From positions 1 to 51,382 of the forward strand of contig NZ_JAVHUL010000022.1 in the NCBI RefSeq assembly GCF_031085155.1: a stretch of 51,382 bases of DNA, written 5' to 3'. Of the stretch, positions 25,587 to 34,506 are shown one piece after another (the first letter of the stretch is position 1; each line of letters starts with the position of its first letter). The position numbers and the translations under genes were made by a program. The stretch comes from Mesonia profundi. GTDB lineage: Bacteria; Bacteroidota; Bacteroidia; Flavobacteriales; Flavobacteriaceae. Below the pieces are notes generated by a model that searched no databases, was not told the DNA's origin, and worked only from the letters and a program-made list of their open reading frames with translations.

Positions 25587-26912
25587 ATGAATATACCTAA
25601 TACTAAACAGCCAAGAATTGTTATTGTTGGCGGAGGTTTTGCCGGAATTCACCTATTAAGAAAACTAATTAAGACCAAAAAGTTTCAGTTAGTCTTAATA
25701 GATAAGCATAATTACCATTCTTTTCAGCCTTTGCTATATCAGGTTTCTACCTCTGGACTAGAACCAGATTCTATTGCTTATCCTTTACGGAAAATAATTA
25801 CCTCTGTAGAAAATGCTTATTTTCGGTTAACCGAAGTAACCTCAATAGATGCTAAAAATAGCACCTTACATTCTACCATAGGGGAATTAACCTATGATTA
25901 TTTAGTGATTGCCACGGGTTCTAAAACTAACTTTTTTGGCAATAAAAGCATAGAGAAAAATGGAATGGCCATGAAAACCATTCCCCAGGCACTAAATATT
26001 AGGAGTTTAATTTTACAAAACTTAGAGAAAGCGACGATCACAACTCATAAAGAAGAGCGAGAAGCTTTGCTAAATTTTGTGATTGCAGGAGCCGGACCTA
26101 CCGGCGTAGAGTTAAGTGGTGCTATTGCTGAAGTGAGAAATAATATTGTCCCCAAAGATTATATAGATATACAACCTTCAGAAATAAAAATTCATCTTTT
26201 AGAAGGACTTGAGAGGGTGTTGCCGCCTATGAGTGAAAAGGCTTCCGCAAAAGCAAAAAAATTCTTGGAAGAGTTAGGCGTAGAGATTCATCTCAATACG
26301 ATGGTAGAAGACTATGATGGGGAAGTTGTAAATACGAATAAGGGAGATCGCTTTAAAACTAAAACTTTTATTTGGAGTGCTGGAGTCACTGGAGCTCCCG
26401 TAAAAGGATTAAATGCTAATGCTTTGGTAGAAAGAGCCAATAGGTATAATGTAAATGTATTTAATCAAGTAGAAGGCTATGAAAACGTTTTCGCTATTGG
26501 TGATATTGCCCTTATGAAAAGCGAAAAATATCCTAAAGGACACCCTATGGTGGCGCAACCCGCGATTCAACAAGGAGAAAATCTAGCTAAAAATCTAATC
26601 AAGATTCAAAAAGGAGAAAAATTAAAACCTTTCAGCTATTTCGATAAAGGAACTATGGCGACCATAGGAAGAAATAAAGCAGTCGTAGATTTAAAACGAT
26701 CTACTTTTGGTGGATTTTTCGCCTGGTTTATCTGGATGTTTGTCCACCTCTGGTTTTTAGTAGGCTTTAGAAATAGAATTGTGACCTTCTTTAACTGGAC
26801 CTACAATTATATTAATTTTGATAGGGCAGCAAGATTAATCATTAGACCGTTTAGAGGAGGAGTAAAAAATGAAGACTTGGTAAATCCCCCAGAAGAGGAA
26901 GAGGAGGAATAG
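25587..26912 (+). CDS. ndh: type II NADH dehydrogenase (NDH-2)
   Basis: About 441 residues. There are two dinucleotide-binding folds: IVIVGGGFAGIHLL at the N-terminus for FAD, and FVIAGAGPTGVELSGAIAE near residue 170 for NADH. Downstream, NVFAIGDIA is the second FAD contact, and MVAQPAIQQGENLAKNL is typical of NDH-2. A C-terminal amphipathic and hydrophobic segment (FFAWFIWMFVHLWFLVGF) anchors it to the membrane. It oxidises NADH and reduces quinone without pumping protons. The start MNIPNTKQPR was preferred over an ATG 9 bp upstream because of the promoter position. The tail is acidic (EEEEEE). Confidence 0.9.
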   Translation: MNIPNTKQPRIVIVGGGFAGIHLLRKLIKTKKFQLVLIDKHNYHSFQPLLYQVSTSGLEPDSIAYPLRKIITSVENAYFRLTEVTSIDAKNSTLHSTIGELTYDYLVIATGSKTNFFGNKSIEKNGMAMKTIPQALNIRSLILQNLEKATITTHKEEREALLNFVIAGAGPTGVELSGAIAEVRNNIVPKDYIDIQPSEIKIHLLEGLERVLPPMSEKASAKAKKFLEELGVEIHLNTMVEDYDGEVVNTNKGDRFKTKTFIWSAGVTGAPVKGLNANALVERANRYNVNVFNQVEGYENVFAIGDIALMKSEKYPKGHPMVAQPAIQQGENLAKNLIKIQKGEKLKPFSYFDKGTMATIGRNKAVVDLKRSTFGGFFAWFIWMFVHLWFLVGFRNRIVTFFNWTYNYINFDRAARLIIRPFRGGVKNEDLVNPPEEEEEE

Positions 26913-26969
26913 TTTAACGTAAGGTTGGTGAAGTTTAGAGAGGTTTAATATCTAAGAAACAATTTTCTC

Positions 26970-27395
26970 TCAGCTATTGGATTCAGATTTTTTTTTTACG
27001 GAAATAAACCTAACCAAGGTTTTTACTTTTTTGAGTCCGTAGATACTCAATACCGAAATACAAGCAGGCGTTCCCAAACCGCCACCGTAACCGTTAAAAA
27101 AGCTACTGGCATTGAGGTAGAGCATGCTAAAAATAATTCCAGCTAAAGCGACCTCTAGGTAATACGGAAGAATTTTCTTGCTGACCATCCCTACAAAAGA
27201 GGCTCCAAAAAATACGACGGGAAGATGAAAGTTGAGGTCTTCAGATAGAATCTGAGGAAAGAAATAAAATCCCAAAGCTAAAATTAAGCTAGGGAAAGCG
27301 GAAGCTTTCACAGGTTCTATCCCTAATTCTCTGGTGAGACCATAAGGAATTACCGCACCTAAAATTCCGAAAAGAAGATACAAGACGATTTCCAT
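26970..27395 (-). CDS. small multi-pass membrane protein (paralogue of next gene)
   Basis: 141 residues with about five membrane helices and the glycine-rich segment FFNGYGGGLGTPACISVLSIYG near its end. The neighbouring 241-residue protein has a matching segment (LKGFGGKLGTLAFVGVAI) preceded by a matching SFVGM/SFIGM helix, so the two look like tandem duplicates. No family name comes to mind. They overlap by 1 bp and are surely co-transcribed. They may form a heteromeric membrane complex. Confidence 0.65.
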   Translation of the reverse strand: MEIVLYLLFGILGAVIPYGLTRELGIEPVKASAFPSLILALGFYFFPQILSEDLNFHLPVVFFGASFVGMVSKKILPYYLEVALAGIIFSMLYLNASSFFNGYGGGLGTPACISVLSIYGLKKVKTLVRFISVKKKSESNS

Positions 27396-28120
27396 TACTT
27401 AAAAAAGAGATAAGTTAAAAAATAAGAGATGGCTACTCCCACAAAAGCTAAAGTTCCCAGTTTTCCTCCAAAACCTTTTAATCGGTTGGTTGAAATGCAA
27501 AAATAGATCCCGCTAACCAATCCGGCGAAAGCTATAAAAAGATAATGATGTTCTAAAAAAGCCTGGCCCATGCCTATAAAAGAACCGCAATAAATGGCCG
27601 TACGAATAGACTGCCCTTTATGCGGAGAAGGAAAATTTTTAGGGACAAGTGCGCCAATAACACCTACCAAAGCCGAACTGATTACAGCGCTTAAGCCTAA
27701 ACCAATATAAAGGTAAGTAGTAGCTAAAGCTCCCAGCATGACCGCGAATACGAGATACCAAGCTCCTAATTTTAGTTTCTTATCTTTTTGGAAGAGATAC
27801 AAATAGCCAATAGATACCAAAAACATAATAAGCATGGTAAATAGGCTAGCGTAGACTAGATTTTTCTCTTCGGTGATGATGTGATAAAGAAAGAGCAAAT
27901 GAATCACAAAAATGGACAACAGCGGTAAAATATAAATATGTTCTTTACGGAAGTATTTGATGATGTTTGCTTTTTTAGGTGCTGCAAAGATGAGTGTTTT
28001 CCTATACAAAAACCAAAAAAAAAGAATTACAATTCGTACCTTAAATTCTACAATTGAGTTTTTTCTTTTTTTAAAGTTTCTACTTTTAAAAGATATTTGC
28101 CTTGTAATTGATGAATTCAT
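27395..28120 (-). CDS. multi-pass membrane protein (paralogue of preceding entry)
   Basis: Up to 241 residues. The first 60 are basic and of doubtful status; the rest forms about six membrane helices with the GFGGKLGT motif shared with the adjacent protein. The only ATG at the front overlaps the start codon of the divergent LytS gene by two bases (CATG), an awkward arrangement. The true start may be a non-ATG codon near residue 45-60, just before FRKEHIYILPLL. The function is unknown. Confidence 0.6.
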   Translation of the reverse strand: MNSSITRQISFKSRNFKKRKNSIVEFKVRIVILFFWFLYRKTLIFAAPKKANIIKYFRKEHIYILPLLSIFVIHLLFLYHIITEEKNLVYASLFTMLIMFLVSIGYLYLFQKDKKLKLGAWYLVFAVMLGALATTYLYIGLGLSAVISSALVGVIGALVPKNFPSPHKGQSIRTAIYCGSFIGMGQAFLEHHYLFIAFAGLVSGIYFCISTNRLKGFGGKLGTLAFVGVAISYFLTYLFFK

Positions 28121-29474
28121 GAGCCTACGACATCTTAGAATATTATTTAGAATCTCTATAGGAGTTACCTTAATGATTCTTTTGTTGGAATTTTTCTTTA
28201 CAGGCCTTGATTATGAAGTATGGCTTGATGCAGAAAAGATTTTCGTTCAGTTTTTGTATTGCTTTGTGATTACGCTTTTCAATTTTGTCTATTTTGTGTG
28301 GTTAGAAAAAAAATATGATTGGCATACCGAAAGCAGAAAACGCTTTGTTATAGGAGTAGTGGGCTCTACTTTTGTGAGTTTGTTTGCTTTTGGAGTTTGT
28401 AGGATGATTCATGTAGTTTTGATTGAACAAAGTATTTCTTTTGCTGAATTTTTTCAAAGTGAAACGCCGAACAGGTATTTGCTCCCATTCCTACTGGCGG
28501 TAATCGTTAGTTTGTTCTTGCATGCGGCTTATTTTTATAAAGCGATTCAGGAGAGTAAAGTAACCGAACAAAAATTAATTGCAGGAACGGCATCGGCGAA
28601 ATTTGATGCGTTAAAGAATCAATTAGATCCGCATTTTTTATTCAATAGCCTTAATGTGCTTACTTCGCTTATCGAAGAAAATCCTATAGCGGCGCAAGAT
28701 TTTACCACTTCGCTTTCTAAGGTTTACCGTTATGTGTTGGAGCAAAAAAACAAGGAACTCGTAAGTGTAGAGGAAGAGCTGCAGTTTGCAAAACGCTATA
28801 TAGGATTGCTGGAAATGCGTTTTGAAGATAGTATACAATTTCAAATTCCAGAGAGATTTTTAAAACCGGAGGCTAAGATTGTTCCCTTATCGCTGCAGCT
28901 ACTATTGGAAAACGCCGTAAAACACAATGTGGTTTCTCAAGACCAACCTTTAGAAATTTCCATAACGGAAGAAAGAGGGTTTTTGGTAGTTAAAAATAAC
29001 CTACGAAAGAAGAATATACTAGGGAAGAGCTCTGGTTTTGGGTTGCAAAACATTCAGCAACGCTATGCTTTATTAACTTCCCGAAAGATGTTCATAGAGC
29101 AAGACAAAGCTTCTTTTATAGTGAAGTTACCTATGTTAACCAAGCAAGTCAAAATTATTAAAGAACCTATTTATACCGAAGGACAGATGAGTAATAGAGA
29201 AAAATTAGAACGTGCACAAGAACGAGTGAAAAAGGAAAAAGCTTTCTTCGGAAACTTAACGGCTTACGCTATTGTGATTCCTTTTTTGTTTTTCGTTAAC
29301 TGGATGAGTAATGGATTGGAAGTACCGTGGTTTTTATTTGCGGCAACCGGTTGGGGAATAGGCTTGTTCTTTCATTATGTGGAAGCTTTTGATCACAATC
29401 CATTATTTGGAAAAAATTGGGAGCAGCGAAAGATTAAACAGTTTATGGAAGAGGATGATTTTAATAACTTATAA
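28119..29474 (+). CDS. LytS-type sensor histidine kinase with C-terminal 2TM domain
   Basis: About 451 residues from MSLRHLRIL; the longer frame upstream runs through the divergent gene. Four N-terminal membrane helices, then the His-kinase domain with the phosphorylated His in LDPHFLFNSLN, then an N-box of the LytS kind (LLLENAVKHN) and a short G-box (GFGLQNIQQRY). The C-terminal 90 residues are a 2TM domain (NREKLERAQERVKKEKAF, two helices, then NPLFGKNWEQRKI). This is the same domain as the whole next gene, so the kinase is fused to it. Its partner is the LytTR regulator two genes on. Confidence 0.88.
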   Translation: MSLRHLRILFRISIGVTLMILLLEFFFTGLDYEVWLDAEKIFVQFLYCFVITLFNFVYFVWLEKKYDWHTESRKRFVIGVVGSTFVSLFAFGVCRMIHVVLIEQSISFAEFFQSETPNRYLLPFLLAVIVSLFLHAAYFYKAIQESKVTEQKLIAGTASAKFDALKNQLDPHFLFNSLNVLTSLIEENPIAAQDFTTSLSKVYRYVLEQKNKELVSVEEELQFAKRYIGLLEMRFEDSIQFQIPERFLKPEAKIVPLSLQLLLENAVKHNVVSQDQPLEISITEERGFLVVKNNLRKKNILGKSSGFGLQNIQQRYALLTSRKMFIEQDKASFIVKLPMLTKQVKIIKEPIYTEGQMSNREKLERAQERVKKEKAFFGNLTAYAIVIPFLFFVNWMSNGLEVPWFLFAATGWGIGLFFHYVEAFDHNPLFGKNWEQRKIKQFMEEDDFNNL

Positions 29475-29491
29475 CTTATAATTTATAAAAG

Positions 29492-29797
29492 ATGGAAACC
29501 AACAAAGAAATGCGTTACTACGAAGCAAAGAAACGCGTAAAAGAGATAAAGGACTTTTACGTACATTTAGCCACTTACATGGCAGTAATAGGTTTTTTAG
29601 CCTTTTTAAACTTTAAAGATGGTTTTCAGGAATACCCTTGGTTTTTATGGCCTGCAGCGGGCTGGGGTGTAGGATTAGCTTTTAATGCTGCAAGTGCGTT
29701 TAGAATTAATCCTTTTTTTAATAAAAACTGGGAAAAGAAGAAAATCGCACAATACATGCAAGAAGAGGAAGAAGCGCCTCAACAACGCTGGGAATAA
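29492..29797 (+). CDS. 2TM domain protein
   Basis: 101 residues consisting of one 2TM domain: a charged coiled segment (YEAKKRVKEIKDFYVHLATY), two membrane helices separated by FKDGFQEYPWFLWPAAGWG, and NPFFNKNWEKKKIAQYMQEE. It is a close copy of the C-terminus of the preceding kinase and lies between kinase and response regulator genes (17-bp and 12-bp gaps). It probably interacts with the kinase in the membrane. Confidence 0.88.
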   Translation: METNKEMRYYEAKKRVKEIKDFYVHLATYMAVIGFLAFLNFKDGFQEYPWFLWPAAGWGVGLAFNAASAFRINPFFNKNWEKKKIAQYMQEEEEAPQQRWE

Positions 29798-29809
29798 ATA
29801 AAGAAACTC

Positions 29810-30568
29810 ATGAAAATAATTATTATTGAAGATGAAAAGGCATCTGCGAGAAAATTACAGCGAATGCTTAGTAAAATGGGGCTAGAGGTAAACACGGTTT
29901 TGCATGCGGTAAATGAATCGATATCTTGGTTGTTAAAAAACCCGCATCCCGATCTTATCTTTTTAGACATTCAGCTAAATGACGGCCTTTCTTTTGAAAT
30001 CTTTGAAGAAGTTAAAGTAGATAGTGCTATTATTTTTACCACCGCTTACGATGAATATGCCTTAAAAGCTTTTAAATTAAATAGCGTAGATTATTTATTA
30101 AAGCCCATAGATCAAGAAGAGTTGGAGCAAGCTTTTGAGAAGTTTAAACAAAAACACGAACAACATGGGACTACTCATTTACCCTTAGCGGAATTAAAAA
30201 ACATCTTGAGTCAGCAGCAAGAAAAAACCTATAAAAGAAGATTTATTACCAAAGTAGGTCAGCATTTAAAAATGTTCCCGGTAGAAGCTATTTCTTGCTT
30301 TTATAGTGAAAATAAAGGTACATATTTACAAACGATGGAAGGTAGAAATTACCTCGTAGATTACACCATAGAAAGTTTGGAAGAAGGTTTAGACCCCGAT
30401 TACTTTTTTAAAATAAGTAGAAAATATATAGTGAATATTCACGCCATTAAAGATATGCTGAGTTATACCAATAGTCGGGTGGAGCTAAAGCTGAAGAATT
30501 TTGAGAATCATAAAGTGATAGTGAGCCGGGAGCGCGTCAAAGACTTTAAAGAATGGTTAGCTCAATAA
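29810..30568 (+). CDS. LytTR family response regulator
   Basis: 252 residues. The receiver domain has the acidic pocket (EDE near residue 8), the phosphoacceptor Asp53 (LIFLDIQLNDG), a Thr (FTTAYDEYA) and a Lys (LLKPID). A LytTR DNA-binding domain follows from about residue 140 (RRFITKVGQHLKMFPVEAISCFYSENK, KISRKYIVNIHAI). It is the output of the LytS/2TM system encoded just upstream. The target genes are unknown. Confidence 0.93.
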   Translation: MKIIIIEDEKASARKLQRMLSKMGLEVNTVLHAVNESISWLLKNPHPDLIFLDIQLNDGLSFEIFEEVKVDSAIIFTTAYDEYALKAFKLNSVDYLLKPIDQEELEQAFEKFKQKHEQHGTTHLPLAELKNILSQQQEKTYKRRFITKVGQHLKMFPVEAISCFYSENKGTYLQTMEGRNYLVDYTIESLEEGLDPDYFFKISRKYIVNIHAIKDMLSYTNSRVELKLKNFENHKVIVSRERVKDFKEWLAQ

Positions 30569-30573
30569 TGAGC

Positions 30574-31761
30574 TTAATCCTCTAATCGATTCTCATTAAA
30601 AGTAGATGGCAGTAATTGCGGAATGAATTTGATAAGAATAGGCAAGAGAACACTTCCTCCTGGCATAATAAAAATGGCCAAAGAAGGTATAGATTTACAT
30701 ATATCTAGCAATTGATTTTTTACTTTCATACGCTCTTCGTCGGTTAAGTTCTTGTGGGTGGACTTAGAAAGCAGGACCACCAATTCTTTGCTTTCGAGCA
30801 ACTCTCTAATAAGTCGGTTTTTATTTCTAAGCACCAACAACTTCACCATACGGTTAGAGTTTTTATATAGGTTGTTAAGTGCATTTGAATGTTGAAAGTA
30901 AGTAATCTGATTTTTGAATTCCGTAAAGAAAGCTCTCATTTCTACTAAGGACGTATCGATAATACTGTTTTCTAGACCTAATTGATTTCCTAGTTTTTTA
31001 ATAAAGTCAACTTCTTCCTTTTCTATTTTTTCGTCGCTATAAACAGTGACGCAAGCCAAGTCGATGAGGTAATATTTTTCTAAAAGATCATTGGTGAGCT
31101 GAGCGTCGTAATGATATTCTTTATCAAGATCTAATTTATGAAACCTAAAAGAACTTTTAAGCACTTGCAAAATCAAGTTGTCATATTTGGTCTTTTCTTT
31201 TTTGGCGGTAAAAGACTGGTACACTACTCCAGCAACCATATTTTCAAACTCTTGCAAGTAGATATGAATGTCCTCTTTTTTTCTAAGAAACTCCTGAAAT
31301 GCCAAAACATCTATAAAAAGTAGCGCATTGGTAATCAAATGGCTAAAATTCTTTTTGATAATGGAATTGTTGATCTGAATTCTTTCTTGTAATATTTTCT
31401 CTAGCTTCTCTTCTGGAGAGATCTTTAGCTTTAAGAACGTAAACGGAGAGGCGCTTTTTTTCTCTATTTGCGTATAAAACAACACAATCTCTTCTACTGC
31501 TTTTTCTAGAGGTAATTCTGGATGTTGCGAAGTGAAGATATATAACAATGAGTCGAACATATTGATTTTCGTCAACTCCTCTGTGGTGTACTTTAGGTTG
31601 GTTTTTTGTAGGGGAGATACCGTTTTAATGCTATTGGCGTAAATAAAGCCACTAGCTCTAAGTTGTTGGTAAAAGGTAGTTTCAGAAAAGCTAAAATGCG
31701 CTTGTTCTTTATCTAGGTAGCGAAGGTATTTTTTAATCCAGCCAGAAGCAGAAGGGTTCAT
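30574..31761 (-). CDS. LETM1-like domain protein
   Basis: 395 residues without a signal peptide. The C-terminal LETM1-like motif is clear: IPSLAIFIMPGGSVLLPILIKFIPQLLPSTF, as in mitochondrial LETM1 ion-exchange proteins and a Flavobacteriaceae family annotated as LETM1-related and biofilm-associated. The middle (about 210-290) is helical and acidic (YYLIDLACVTVYSDEKIEKEEVDFIKKLG), with a TerB-like pattern. Whether it has ion-transport activity is unknown; it has only one hydrophobic hairpin. It is transcribed alone from a good promoter. Confidence 0.68.
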   Translation of the reverse strand: MNPSASGWIKKYLRYLDKEQAHFSFSETTFYQQLRASGFIYANSIKTVSPLQKTNLKYTTEELTKINMFDSLLYIFTSQHPELPLEKAVEEIVLFYTQIEKKSASPFTFLKLKISPEEKLEKILQERIQINNSIIKKNFSHLITNALLFIDVLAFQEFLRKKEDIHIYLQEFENMVAGVVYQSFTAKKEKTKYDNLILQVLKSSFRFHKLDLDKEYHYDAQLTNDLLEKYYLIDLACVTVYSDEKIEKEEVDFIKKLGNQLGLENSIIDTSLVEMRAFFTEFKNQITYFQHSNALNNLYKNSNRMVKLLVLRNKNRLIRELLESKELVVLLSKSTHKNLTDEERMKVKNQLLDICKSIPSLAIFIMPGGSVLLPILIKFIPQLLPSTFNENRLED

Positions 31762-31776
31762 GTAGTTATTTTAGTG

Positions 31777-31810
31777 CAAAGATAAAATTTTATCAACTTT
31801 AAAAACCAAA
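31777..31810 (-). promoter_or_regulatory. promoter of the LETM1-like gene, with palindrome
   Basis: On the minus strand TTTG (31807-31810), 22 bp, then TATCTTTG (31777-31784). The perfect 14-bp palindrome GATAAAATTTTATC (31781-31794) overlaps the -7 element and could be an operator, although it is AT-rich enough to be chance. Confidence 0.5.
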
Positions 31811-31922
31811 TCGTTTTGTTTTTCGTAAGTATTGGTGAGCGAGCTTTAAAAACTAGAAGATTAGGGTTTTTAAAAATTGCTATGAAAATTAAGTTAGGTT
31901 TTTGAGTTTTTTAGTTAGTTGA

Positions 31923-31954
31923 AAAAAGCCCTTCAAGAAATTGAAGAGCTTTTT
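31923..31954. terminator. terminator after the anti-sigma gene
   Basis: A stem of AAAAAGCCCTTCAA with TTGAAGAGCTTTTT and a GAAA loop, with one mismatch. It lies just past the stop of the minus-strand anti-sigma gene and has T runs on both strands. Confidence 0.75.
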
Positions 31955-31974
31955 GATATAATTATGTTTAGGAA

Positions 31975-32781
31975 CTAGCTATTTTTAACCATTCCTAAGG
32001 TATATAATTGTTCCATCGTAGGTGTTTTACTACCTCCTTTAGGTTCTAGTGTAATTCCAAATGCTTGAGACAAATTATTGTTTTCTAACATAAAAATTTT
32101 GTTTTCATCTTCCGTAAAGCTAGATAACATCCCAATACTGGTAGGGGTAAGCGGCTCTAAAGTCAACGACCAAACTTGATATTCTTTACCTTCTGGTGGC
32201 GTTGGTAAATTCTTAGCATCTATATAAACCTTTTTGGTTTCTTGATCCCAATGTACGGTTGCGTATGCTTCAGGTGCAACTTCTTGTCCGTCAAGCGGAA
32301 CAGTTACTATATTCTTGTCTCTAAATATGGCGAGTAATTCCTCTTTCTTTTCCGCGGAAGCTTTAGTATCATTAATTTGCTGCTCCATTTGCGATTTCTG
32401 AGCATTGACTACATTTAGATTCTCACGCAATTGATTGCGGTCGTTTAATACCGAAAACAGTCCTATAAGCAGGGCAATACTTGCTGCCCAACCAAGGTAG
32501 AGTACAATATTTGTTTTCTTTTTCTCTCGATGAATCGGAATTGTTTTAGGATTATCTTCTAAATGCAGCTTATTTTTTATAATCGCAAACAATTTGGTAG
32601 GATTATAAGGCGCCACAGAAGAGGAGAGTTGATCTAGAGAATTTTCTATTTCCTCTACTTCTTTCTCAATTTCGGGATGTTTCTTTAACTCCGTACTTAC
32701 CTCTTTGGACTCTTCCTCGGTTAAAGCACCACATATATAGAGTTCCAAAACGCCTGACGATATGTATTCTTGTATATTCAT
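31975..32781 (-). CDS. RskA-type anti-sigma factor
   Basis: 268 residues. An N-terminal cytoplasmic domain (ISSGVLELYICGALTEEESKEV, the zinc-less anti-sigma fold) binds the sigma factor. One membrane helix (IVLYLGWAASIALLIGLFSVL, about 95-115) and a short coiled coil follow, then an extracytoplasmic RskA C-terminal domain with YQVWSL and FGITLEPKGGSKTPT. Its start overlaps the stop of the sigma factor gene by one base (TAATG). It should hold that sigma factor inactive until a signal at the envelope arrives. Confidence 0.88.
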   Translation of the reverse strand: MNIQEYISSGVLELYICGALTEEESKEVSTELKKHPEIEKEVEEIENSLDQLSSSVAPYNPTKLFAIIKNKLHLEDNPKTIPIHREKKKTNIVLYLGWAASIALLIGLFSVLNDRNQLRENLNVVNAQKSQMEQQINDTKASAEKKEELLAIFRDKNIVTVPLDGQEVAPEAYATVHWDQETKKVYIDAKNLPTPPEGKEYQVWSLTLEPLTPTSIGMLSSFTEDENKIFMLENNNLSQAFGITLEPKGGSKTPTMEQLYTLGMVKNS

Positions 32782-33311
32782 TACTTTACTAAAATATCTC
32801 TAAGTGATTGAATGCAGTTTCTACTTCTTGTTTTAATGGTTCCCAAAGGCGTGTCTAGCTCTTCTGCTGTTTCTGCCTGCGTATAACCTTTAAAATAGAG
32901 AAGCTCAATAATTTGTTCACAATAAGGTTTTAACGCTTTAATGTATTTTTTGATTCCAATGGCATCTACCCGATTGGAGAAACTGCTCTTGTCTTCTAAT
33001 ATATCTACGAAAAAGTCGGCGGTTAAGTTTTTTTTACTGTTCTTAAAAGCCTTAGATCTTGTTTTATCTATCGCAGAATTTCTTGCAATATTAAGCGCCC
33101 AAGTAAAAAATCTGCCTTTTGATGGATTATAAGCCTCTGCGTTGTTCCAAATTTTAATGAAAACATCTTGCAAAATCTCTTCTGCAATATGTTGATCTCT
33201 TATTATATTGTAGATAACACCAAATAAACTTTCTGAGTAGCGTTCATAAATACGTTCGAAAGCTTTGGGGTTTTTGTTTTGTAACTCGGCAATGAGTCCA
33301 TCTGGTTGCAT
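32781..33311 (-). CDS. ECF sigma factor, SigK-like, paired with the RskA-type anti-sigma
   Basis: 176 residues. Region 2 (AEEILQDVFIKIWNNAEAYNPSKGRFFTWALNIARN) and region 4 (YFKGYTQAETAEELDTPLGTIKTRSRNCIQSLRDIL) are complete. The Asn-Pro-Ser-Lys-Gly insertion in region 2 is common in SigK-type ECF factors. It is translationally coupled to its anti-sigma gene. The divergently placed terminator upstream shows it is transcribed separately from the lipoprotein gene. Confidence 0.93.
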   Translation of the reverse strand: MQPDGLIAELQNKNPKAFERIYERYSESLFGVIYNIIRDQHIAEEILQDVFIKIWNNAEAYNPSKGRFFTWALNIARNSAIDKTRSKAFKNSKKNLTADFFVDILEDKSSFSNRVDAIGIKKYIKALKPYCEQIIELLYFKGYTQAETAEELDTPLGTIKTRSRNCIQSLRDILVK

Positions 33312-33356
33312 ACGCGGGTATTAAGATTGATAAGGTATAAATGTAGTGATTTTTTC

Positions 33357-33390
33357 ATAAAAAAAAGGCTACATTTATATTGTAGCCTTA
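33357..33390 (-). terminator. terminator of the lipoprotein gene
   Basis: The perfect stem AAGGCTACA / TGTAGCCTT with a TTTATAT loop. On the minus strand it is followed by a run of about nine T. It separates the lipoprotein gene from the sigma/anti-sigma operon. Confidence 0.85.
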
Positions 33391-33421
33391 ATTAATTGGT
33401 AATTTATAGGGAAGGTAGGTC

Positions 33422-34240
33422 CTACTTCTCTAACATAAAAGTTCTGGTAGTTTTGTTATAAGGACCGTCAATAAGGTTCCCGTCTGCATCTAATAACTCA
33501 AGTTCTACGGTGTTTTCTCCCATTGGTAAACCTCCCATTACGTAAGGTACCCAATCGTCTAACATAAATTCTTGTCCGTTAATAGTAGCTCTTACTTGAT
33601 TAGCATCTGTAGCAAGGTCTGTATTAACTAAAAAGAAATCTAACATTACTTTTTGAGTGTCTTCTCCTTTATAGGTTCCTTTTGGTCTACTATAGAACAT
33701 ATGTGGAGCTTCAAAATCTACTTCCATCATTTGATCTTCACTAGGTTCTCCTACAGAGAATTTTTTAACTACAAAAGAGTTTTCGTTTTTCACCGCTTCA
33801 TGGTATGATCTAGATAAAAAAGCAATCATTACGTGATCTCCTTGATCTAAAGTTTTAGAAAACTTAGATTCATAGTGAGCAGAGTAAGGCTCATTATCTA
33901 AAATAAAGTGAATATGTTGTCCTTTAGCTGAAGAAGCTAACATATTAGGCTGCTCTGGCTCTGTTTGTGCACCTAGCTCATAATTTTCAACTTCAAAATT
34001 AAATTCGATGTCTTTCTTAGATTGCTTAGTTTCTGTGGGAGACTTCAACTTTAAACTCGCATCTGCAAACTCAGGTGAACCTTCCAGTTTGGTCAATGTG
34101 ATTTTTTGTTGCTTCTGAGCTTCTTCTGGGGTTGAAGTCATCTCAGTTTCTGTCTTTTTTTCTTCTTTTTTGGTATCGTTTTTACAAGAAGTTGCAAAAA
34201 TTAAAGCGATAGCCGATAAAATTAAACTTGTTTTTTTCAT
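33422..34240 (-). CDS. uncharacterised lipoprotein
   Basis: 272 residues with a lipoprotein signal (IFATSC, Cys19) and a Lys/Glu/Thr-rich linker to about residue 45. The remaining part is beta-rich, with GQHIHFILDNEPYSAHY in the middle and a C-terminal beta-sandwich-like part (VMLDFFLVNTDL, LPMGENTVELELLDADG). I cannot name the family with confidence. The HIHF...H pattern could be a metal or ligand site. Neighbouring ECF sigma and anti-sigma genes suggest an envelope-stress context, but it has its own terminator. Confidence 0.7.
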   Translation of the reverse strand: MKKTSLILSAIALIFATSCKNDTKKEEKKTETEMTSTPEEAQKQQKITLTKLEGSPEFADASLKLKSPTETKQSKKDIEFNFEVENYELGAQTEPEQPNMLASSAKGQHIHFILDNEPYSAHYESKFSKTLDQGDHVMIAFLSRSYHEAVKNENSFVVKKFSVGEPSEDQMMEVDFEAPHMFYSRPKGTYKGEDTQKVMLDFFLVNTDLATDANQVRATINGQEFMLDDWVPYVMGGLPMGENTVELELLDADGNLIDGPYNKTTRTFMLEK

Positions 34241-34401
34241 GGTTAATGTGTTTATTTAGAGATCTAATTTAAGGGGTTATTTTTTGATGACCATAATTTT
34301 TAAAAAAGCTTAACATAGTTTTAGACTTTAGGGTAGAATATAGACGCTTATGGATGTTTTTTTAACACTAAAAAAAAAATAGAAATTATTTTTAAGTTAG
34401 A

Positions 34402-34432
34402 TTTGTGAGACTGAAAACTTGTTGTATATTTG
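34402..34432 (+). promoter_or_regulatory. rpmH promoter
   Basis: TTTG (34402-34405), exactly 19 bp, then TATATTTG (34425-34432): a near-perfect Bacteroidota sigma-A promoter, as expected for a ribosomal protein gene. The leader to the start codon is about 70 bp. Confidence 0.85.
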
Positions 34433-34506
34433 CCCGCAGTTTAAAAAGCATAACTGCTTTGGTAATTATAAATAAGATATTCAACGAAGATTAAAGATAT
34501 TTTAAG

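Noticed and set aside
31781-31794. The GATAAAATTTTATC palindrome as a separate regulatory site.
   Set aside because: It is perfect but nearly all A and T, and may be chance; it is kept only as a note in the promoter entry.
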